DNA of 64,000 nucleotides from positions 706,001 to 770,000 of the forward strand of contig NC_016135.3 in the NCBI RefSeq assembly GCF_000005505.3, given 5' to 3'. A model generated the notes under the pieces. The model worked only from the letters and a program-made list of their open reading frames with translations, ran no database searches and had not been told where the DNA came from. Source of the DNA: Brachypodium distachyon. Lineage: Eukaryota > Streptophyta > Magnoliopsida > Poales > Poaceae. How positions within the stretch are numbered: the stretch's first letter is position 1; each line of letters begins with the position of its first letter. Both the position numbers and the translations under genes were made by a program. Positions 57,601-64,000 of this stretch are shown here, one piece after another.

Positions 57601-60437
57601 AAACCGAATTTTTGAAGGAAAGTATCGTACGGTAATCTAGAGTTTTACCTGATTTAATGAATAATTCTGAGAGATGTTAAAATGACCCCTCCTGATCGGA
57701 CGACTCAAACAGTATGACTCAGAAGGAGGGATTTTCAAAGCATCCTCTCCAAATATCATTTCCTTATACTTGCTTTCTTCAGAGTTGTTGGGCCCGTTAC
57801 CATCATCAGATGTGCTGTGCGAAGGATCTTCATCAGCATCGCTGTGTACTGACCTTTCTGGCCAGCAGTGAGGGGTCATCAATATTTTGTAATCATAAAA
57901 TGCTCTGCGAAATATAAGCTACTTCACTTTATGTAGAATTGTTCTTCAAATCCACCGTAAACACCACAAAGAACTGAGCATAACTAAGTAACTATGTTTT
58001 TTCTTTATATGTACAAACAAGGGATTTCATCAAATAGCTGTGCTATGCCCCCACTCCGATAATGTAAAGCAGCAAGATAAAACGTGATGTCTACATGACA
58101 TATGTAAGAAGAGCCGAGACCAAAAACTTCTAGATCTCATACCAAAGCAATATATAATATACAGAAGAACTTCAGTATTCTAGACTTTCAGACCTAGCTA
58201 GCTCCAGCAAATAAACAGACATTAACACCCAAAGGTCCAGGTTTAATAGTACTTCCACTAAAACAAGAAGCGAAAGATCAGAAAATACCAATTGACATTG
58301 ATGATCTGATACTTCTGTCCATCACATCAGTCCAACTGAGTTTGCTATCATCTCTATTTTGATGTGAAGAAAGACCATCAACACGTCCCATCTGAAGAGT
58401 CAATATAACCACATCAGCACACAGATGCCAAGAACGTCGGTGCTAAATCAAATCATATAATTTATTTATGTTTCACACATCAAACACACATACTTATTTC
58501 TATTAGAATCTGTTGTCAGAAGTTGGAACTTGGAACAATAACAGCAACTTTAGGAGATGATTTGATAACCGATATAAATTTAGAAGATTCATTTTACCAC
58601 AATTTACAATATTCACATGTAGGTGCATGTCACATACTTACTGTGCAGTATTCAAAATATTCTTTTCAACCCTTCCCCTTGAGAACATCTATAGATAAGT
58701 ACAATATGTCCATGTTTTTACAGATAGCTATGACCTATAAGTACCATTGCAAGAGGTCAGGTTTGAACATCAAGTAGTTTGTTGAACATATAATTTATAA
58801 GTGCAACACACTAGATAATCGTGCAAGCCCTGAATCCAATGTAAACAGCTTATAAGCCTCGATGCGCCATAAACATCGACACTTTGACTGGCTTGAGTTT
58901 CCCCGAGGAAAGGGCCTCAAGCTTATCAAATAACACCAAGCTATCATGTATTCTTTTGTCCGTAGCTTCAGCTTACTAGGATTCACATTTAAGCAGTACA
59001 GGGCAGATAAGTCCCAAAGTTCCCTTCCTCCCACTCATTGTATTTCCCTGAGGGAACTGGATCATTATCAATTTATCATGATGCAGAGTACAGTGGCTGC
59101 ACATGGCCTGGAATGATGTGGAAGGACAGAACCTCACAACTATAAGTTGCAACGAACAATTTCACATCATCTTCAATAATGTTTTCTCATGTCGAAGTTC
59201 CCATTTCAAGATAGTAAAGTTCTGAATGCTTCTTAAAAATCTACATAACTAGACACCCAAAGGAGGTGAGAACAGAGGTTCGGCATCCGTGAAAGGGAAA
59301 CTCCACTCCATGAAAAGTTTTTCATTCTATATACAAGACAAAACCTACCTTCGGGCTTTACTTACATCTCACCAAGTAATGTGAAAAATCTTAAGTTGGA
59401 CATGGAAACAGGTAAGCAAAACACCCAGCACAATGTACTGTACAAAATACCTTAGGAGGTAAGGGTTGGTTCTCTGAAGGCAATACTTCATCCAAAAATG
59501 GGATTTTGAGTAGAGAAGCAATCTGCAGGAGTTGGGTCTAATTAGGTCGGGTGGAAAACATAATCCAAATAGATGGTGAAAGTATTTATTGTTTACAGTA
59601 TCATATGCCTTCTCTCGTTCTGCATTATGTGATGAACCAGCACGGCAATTGAGCCTCTGCAAACAGAAACGACTCTCATATATTGAAGGTACATGGATAC
59701 TACAATGTAATCAGGGGAACAACAATAGGGGAGAAACTTCCCCTGTATCTGCACCACCTGATCCCGCAGCGAGAGCCTTGGTGCATCATTCTTCTGCCGG
59801 GAGATGCGCCGGGCGACGTAATGTGGTATATTGAATGGCACCTCCTGGCTAGCAAACCCCATGCGCACATTTGCAGATCCTACAAAGTACAAAGGACAGA
59901 TCCTCGGTCAATTGACAATGACCATGACTTGGCAAAACTTATCACCAGATAAGAAGATCAAATACTTGTTTCACAGATATTAGCTATTGCTCGGCTCTAG
60001 AACATCATCGGTTTCCTACAGAAATCAACCTTCTGACCACGCGTTATGCGTACCACTCGGCACGTGAACTCAAAAGTAACCCGAATTCCATACATCATTT
60101 TACCCGAATTGGACCGCAATAGGCGTCAATCATCAAAAGAAACTAGTGCAGATAAATGTACACCAAGAAGACGGGTGAGTGACTAATGCGGAGGGTAGGT
60201 GTTTCCGCGCACCTGGGTTGATGACGACGAGATTGGAGCCGCGCTCGGCCATGAGCTGCGACGGCACCACCGTCTTGAGGTAATCCTGCGGGCGGCATAG
60301 AAACGAGAATGAGCGACCTACCTCGCTAGGGTTCCTCTGGAGGGGTTTAGTTTGCGGGGACAAATTGAACTCGCGGGGTTTGGGCGCTCCCGAGAGGGGT
60401 GGGGATAAGGGGGAGTAGCGAGTGGATCTCTTACCAT
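48672..60437 (-). CDS. ARP9: Actin-related protein 9, 603 aa
   Basis: A plant actin-related protein class, probably nuclear. Coding exons: 60437-60435, 60285-60213, 59879-59758, 59656-59597, 59522-59451, 58391-58289, 57902-57649, 56275-56155, 55446-55382, 54138-54049, 53900-53850, 52884-52753, 51486-51397, 51147-51077, 50996-50783, 50695-50646, 50259-50214, 50016-49966, 48815-48672. Phase is maintained to TAA 48672-48674. It starts MDYLKTVVPSQLMAERGSNL, matching ARP9, followed by VVINPGSANVRMGFASQ (the actin phosphate-loop region). Then come YCLSRPIRRGHFNISQNY, SVVLVLGETFDSREIKEML, AAAFGNGLSTACVVNVGAQV and VQHRHHTWPNFKTDPMKKP, and the end reads YRDSYFLQAQTMCYYNT. Only the ATG of coding exon 1 is translated before the first intron. 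Exon 7 needs the second of two adjacent AGs (57903) to keep frame. The length is close to Arabidopsis ARP9. Confidence 0.95.
50428..50511. mobile_element. Short Stowaway-like MITE, 84 bp
   Basis: TA-flanked (50426-50427 and 50512-50513) with ends CTCCCTCCAATCCTAAATT and the inverted partner AATTTAGGATCGGAGGAATAG. It lies in the ARP9 intron between 50259 and 50646. Confidence 0.75.
51580..51720 (+). mobile_element. Possible SINE fragment
   Basis: The sequence AACTGGGTGGCAGATCACAA, then GGTTGTTGTCTTTGAAGTC and ATGGGTTCAAGCACCC has a plausible pol III B box (GGTTCAAGCAC) and a weak A box 40 bases before it. It sits in an ARP9 intron. The assignment is tentative because the ends and target duplication are not clear. 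Confidence 0.35.
52120..52360. mobile_element. Stowaway MITE, 241 bp
   Basis: TA-flanked (52118-52119 and 52361-52362), with inverted ends GTCCCTCCGTTCC and CTACCTCCATTCC followed by AAGAAGTCCTAG in both. Interior TTTGACTTAGGACAAATC wording is typical of grass Stowaway families. It lies in the ARP9 intron 51487-52752. Confidence 0.85.
56693..56949. mobile_element. Stowaway MITE, 257 bp
   Basis: TA-flanked (56691-56692 and 56950-56951), ends CTCCCTCCGTCCACAAATAA and its inverted partner at the right (TTATTTGTGGGCGGAGGGAG on the same strand, one insertion). It lies in the ARP9 intron 56276-57648 and shows little decay in its ends. Confidence 0.88.
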
Positions 60438-61235
60438 TTGGTCGGCGACAGAGGCTGCAGGCCCTCGGCGGCGGCGGACCTGAGCGCCGGAGTTGAAGGC
60501 GGAGGATTTTCGTTTACACTGGCGGCGAAGCAGAGCCGCGGGGTTTGGTTATTCGTGTGCTCCCTGCAGTTCAGAGCAACCAGGTAACATGGGCCGTCCG
60601 ATTCACATCCAACGTGTCTCCATGTCAATTTCTAATCTCTACTACTGTTGGAAGCACGAAAGTCATTAGTCATTACATATCTAAAAAATCTCAGCCTTCG
60701 CTCGAAAAAAAATCTAAAAAATCTCAGCCATCCAAAAGTTTAAACTAACATTCCACGTTGTTTCAATGATACGTATAAAACATGTTTCAATTACTGATAT
60801 ATCACCAATGTCACTGATATACCTAGACGCTCTTGCCCCATCAATTTTATAAACTTAATAAATTACAAACCAATCTCATTTTAAAAAAAAAAATCTCAAC
60901 CAACTTAGAAACTAAGTTTCGACCAATTATAAAACCATCAATTAATTGCAAATACCTCTCATGCATTTGATGGACAATTTTCTTCATGTATTAGTTGCCA
61001 TGTGCATTGCTCGCAGAGAGTTACTGAAATTCAGTTTGATTTCTTTTGTCGGACTGATTTTTCTAGCATTGCTTAGCAACAAACATATGTTTATATTCCC
61101 TAGAAAAACATATGCTCAACCCTAGCTTAGGACGGAGGCTCAAGGATAGGGAGGCAGCTTGTGCGTGGAAGTGATGTAGTTGTCCTTTATTTTACAACAC
61201 AAGACCACATTTGCTTCGAAACAACGGTTATATCA
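60438..61235. other. ARP9 leader and promoter region
   Basis: Bases 60438-60560 are GC-rich and probably hold the untranslated part of ARP9 exon 1; 60560-61130 would be promoter. No TATA box stands out. The remainder is AT-rich and without coding signal. Confidence 0.45.
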
Positions 61236-61560
61236 TTAGCTAAAAGAGGTACAATGATACAGGGAAATGAAACCAAGACATGGCACCAGACTTTTCAACT
61301 TGGCTAACTCACGGGCGACCATATCTGCTTCTCGAGGACAGCCACCGAAGATCTTCTCAAAATCCAAAGATAGGTGATAACAATCGTCGAAAACGGGCAG
61401 CGCTGCTAGTTCAAAAGCCAAGCCAGAGAGCCTGAGCCTTGGAGGCAAGCACATTCGAATAACATTCAATCTTCCAGCTCATGCCAAAACGAACTCGCGA
61501 CGATTATCCCTGATAACGGCACCTGCTATGCCCCAAAGACCATCATCCATATCAGAAGAT
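61236..61560 (-). pseudogene. RNase H-like (RVT_3) retroelement remnant
   Basis: The - strand reads DDGLWGIAGAVIRDNRREFV followed by a TGA, then LRLSGLAFELAALPVFDD, SLDFEKIFGGCPREADMVAR and ELAKL. This pattern is the RNase H-like domain seen in plant LINE-derived proteins (G-x-G-x-V-I-R-D, later R-x-A-D-x-V-A-x-x-L-A). The in-frame stop and lack of an upstream domain show it is a relic. Confidence 0.6.
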
Positions 61561-61974
61561 GCATAGCATCACGTCAACCTTAAAACAATAAGGAGGATGC
61601 CAAAATTTATATGAATTGACCACATCAAAAAAGGGTCCCTAAATTTGCCTTCATGAATACATTTATAATTTATTTATTTATAATCAATAAAGAAACTGAA
61701 AGAAAACTGCGTTTAGTGATTGAGGAACTCAACAGTCAAGACTGTATCTTTTGATGTCGCATGGAGACAAGCTGTTTCTGTAGCAAAACGAGGCATAAAA
61801 CACAAAGCACAGAACCGAAAATAGAATCAATCAAGATGTGCTTAAATTCCTACATATAAGTTCTGCAAGTCCCAATTCACAGATTCTATGGGCAAAAGTG
61901 GGACAGGTACTGTTTTAAGTATATGTAAACAGACGAGCATAATAGCTTCCCCCCTCCTACTACAGTTGCTGACT
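61561..61974. other. Downstream region of the HR-lesion gene
   Basis: Probable 3' untranslated region of the gene ending at 61975, followed by AT-rich sequence. Nothing else is seen. Confidence 0.45.
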
Positions 61975-63894
61975 TCAGTTTGTCTTGGCCTTTGTGGTTC
62001 TTCTCTTCGAGTGCCTTCTTGGGATAGAGTTCTTCATCCCCAAGAAGAAAAGTAGTGCACCGAAAAGTGCAAGGTTCTGAACAGAGAAAGGAATGCAGTT
62101 ATAAAAAACAGTGACAACTTAATGATGAAATAGTTCAATGTTAAAGCTTACTAGGCATGATTTGCCAGACAAACCTGTGAAAACTTGGTGAAAAGCACGA
62201 CAAATTGCTGCGACTCCATTTCATAGTTGTAGAAGTCATACACAACAGGGGTTATAAATGCCAAGTAGACAAGCTGCACAAGTGGATGACGTAAATATTT
62301 ACAGGTTTCAACAAAAGAAGTGAAGAACGGTAAGAAAGGAAAGGAAGCGACTGCAAGACTAATATAGTCAAGGCATGATCATTATTTTCGTCGAATTAAT
62401 ATATCTTTGGTCTCTTTATTATAAACCATAAACAAATCTATGGTTTAGCAACAGCATGGATTGATGTCCTGAAGGATTGTTAACATTTGTTTAATTGGGA
62501 TATAGAATACATTTTTCTTTATTACAGCAAATCAGTTGCCCAAAATTCATCAGATAAAAGCCTATCAAGTGAGTAAACTATACTATATTTGGAATCTTCC
62601 CAGAAATTTAAAGTTTCCATATTCAGATGCTAGGACAGGATATTACAAACGAAAATGTATGAAGGATCATATGTCGCAGTAGCAACAATGCTAGCGAATT
62701 GCCAATGAAATGTACACACTAAGACATTTACAACAAAATGCATCATATCTTTTAAATTATATTCGCACTGCATCACAATGATACGTCTTTTAAAAAAGTT
62801 CGAGAAAACATGATGCGACCAGTCTACATTTTGAAGTCCCCTTAATGTAAACTTTATATATAGTGCCTGCAGAGTAACAATACCCACCAGTAGGACCGCT
62901 CCAAATGAGCTGCTGATGATGAACAGCAGACCACCAAATGCTTTAAGAAACATGGTTGATGCAACAACAGTTTTAATCTGTAAACGAGCAAGATAAAAGC
63001 CATCAAAATGAGCAACTAAGTAGAATGAATTCTTACAACAACAAAAAAAAACAATGAGGTGGAATGAGGCAGGAAACCAGGAAAAAACATTCCTACATCG
63101 ATATGTGGCGCTGCCATTCCTATGTTCTTGGACACTTGCTTGACAAAGAGCTCGAACTTTGGCTTCAAAGAGCTTGCTGCCGCTCCACCATCGGCTCCAA
63201 ACTCGCTGAACCTGCATGTACGATGTTAGTGTACCAACCACAATCTCCACGAGCATACGTATTACTAGATCGGTATAGAGTACACTGAAGCAAACAACGC
63301 TAGCAGAAGAAATGAAATTCAAACTTAAAAAAACATGGTCCATGGTGACTGAAACACGTTTGTGGGTACCAACCAATTCAAGGAATTCCATGAGAACCAA
63401 CAAGTATAGTGCCCGAAACCCTGGGGGTGGGGGTTGTGAAGCTCAGCGAAATGACCAGCCCGGATTCGACGAGAACAGCAAACAGAACTGCGCACCGCTA
63501 TCCGCAGTGATCTGGAAGGAACCCTTGCACGAACGTACGGATCCACCCCCACCTCTAACGATCCACCGCGGAAAAGGCTAACATCTACCGACACTGTCTA
63601 GATCAACGTCGAGATCCGAGAACACGGCGCACAGTCCGGATCCCGCCGCGAGCGAGCAGACCTTGGTCGTTTTGTGTCCCCGCCCAAGCCGCGGCCTGTA
63701 CGGAGCCTACTCGGCTCGAGTCCGGTGACGGCGACACGACGGAGGGCGTCCATCCACGGGAAGAAGGAGCTGAAACGAGTTGAGATCTGGTGGAGAGAGA
63801 GAGGGGGGGAGGGGGCGTGGACGTACTCTTGGTAGGCGGAGAGGAGGAAGATGGAGGCGAAGAGAACCCTCCCGACGAAGGAGATGAACCCCAT
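61975..63894 (-). CDS. HR-like lesion-inducing membrane protein, 157 aa
   Basis: The HR-lesion family (PF05514, distantly DoxX-like) comprises small multi-pass membrane proteins linked to lesion-mimic cell death; the biochemical role is unclear. Exons: 63894-63827, 63211-63097, 62977-62888, 62273-62175, 62076-61975; all introns are GT-AG, phase is consistent and the stop is TGA 61975-61977. The protein starts MGFISFVGRVLFASIFLLSA (first membrane segment). A soluble loop follows (EFGADGGAAASSLKPKFELF), then TVVASTMFLKAFGGLLFIIS, LVYLAFITPVVYDFYNYEME and LALFGALLFFLGMKN as further membrane segments. The tail is basic (PRRHSKRRTTKAKTN). Length and segment order match known members. The gene is complete. 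Confidence 0.94.
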
Positions 63895-64000
63895 GGATGG
63901 ATGGATCCTTGTTCCGGCAGCCCGCCTCGGTCGATTTCCCCCCTCTCCTGTTCTGCGACGAGCACCCACCCGAGGAGGAAGGAGGATGGAAGGAGGCGAT
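63895..64000 (-). promoter_or_regulatory. Leader of the HR-lesion gene
   Basis: A GC- and purine-rich stretch upstream of the ATG at 63894, probably 5' untranslated sequence. The window ends before a promoter can be judged. Confidence 0.4.

Overview
The window is nuclear DNA of a grass (Poaceae). The evidence is long intron-bearing genes with GT-AG introns, Stowaway and Tourist MITEs, an Au-type tRNA-derived SINE, Ty1-copia, CACTA and LINE insertions, and a chloroplast rps7 fragment whose amino acids look grass-like. I cannot fix the species from sequence alone.

Layout. Bases 1-864 may be the tail of a + strand gene entering from the left. About 1,000-9,750 is repeat-rich: a Tourist-like MITE (1086-1303), tandem and inverted repeats, and a Ty1-copia element on the - strand (3910-8828, TSD CTTCC) inserted in an older LINE remnant. 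A CACTA transposon fills 9753-21679 (TSD ACG) with two decayed - strand genes, TNPA/Ptta-like and TNP2-like. From 24.1 to 29.3 kb lies a tandem array of three BAHD acyltransferase units; only the third (27868-29268) keeps a full gene, the first two keep promoters and a few codons. Then come an NLR remnant (30.4-30.9 kb), a SINE and an F-box-like C-terminal fragment. A second BAHD gene is broken in two: its 5' two-thirds is on the - strand (35097-35996), its last exon on the + strand (38877-39314), with an internally inverted LINE and a direct repeat between them.

The right third is a conserved gene block, all on the - strand: a RAD5-type HIRAN/SNF2/RING helicase (41610-47435, 18 exons, 1149 aa), actin-related protein 9 (48672-60437, 19 coding exons, 603 aa) and an HR-like lesion-inducing membrane protein (61975-63894, 5 exons, 157 aa). 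All three gene models close in phase through every splice junction. A chloroplast rps7 fragment sits in a RAD5 intron, and MITEs sit in ARP9 introns.

The genes do not form a pathway. RAD5 and ARP9 are nuclear housekeeping genes, the lesion protein is a membrane protein, and the BAHD, NLR and F-box pieces are the fast-evolving accessory part. I found no convincing new molecular system; the most unusual structures are the inverted, split BAHD gene and the BAHD promoter array without gene bodies.
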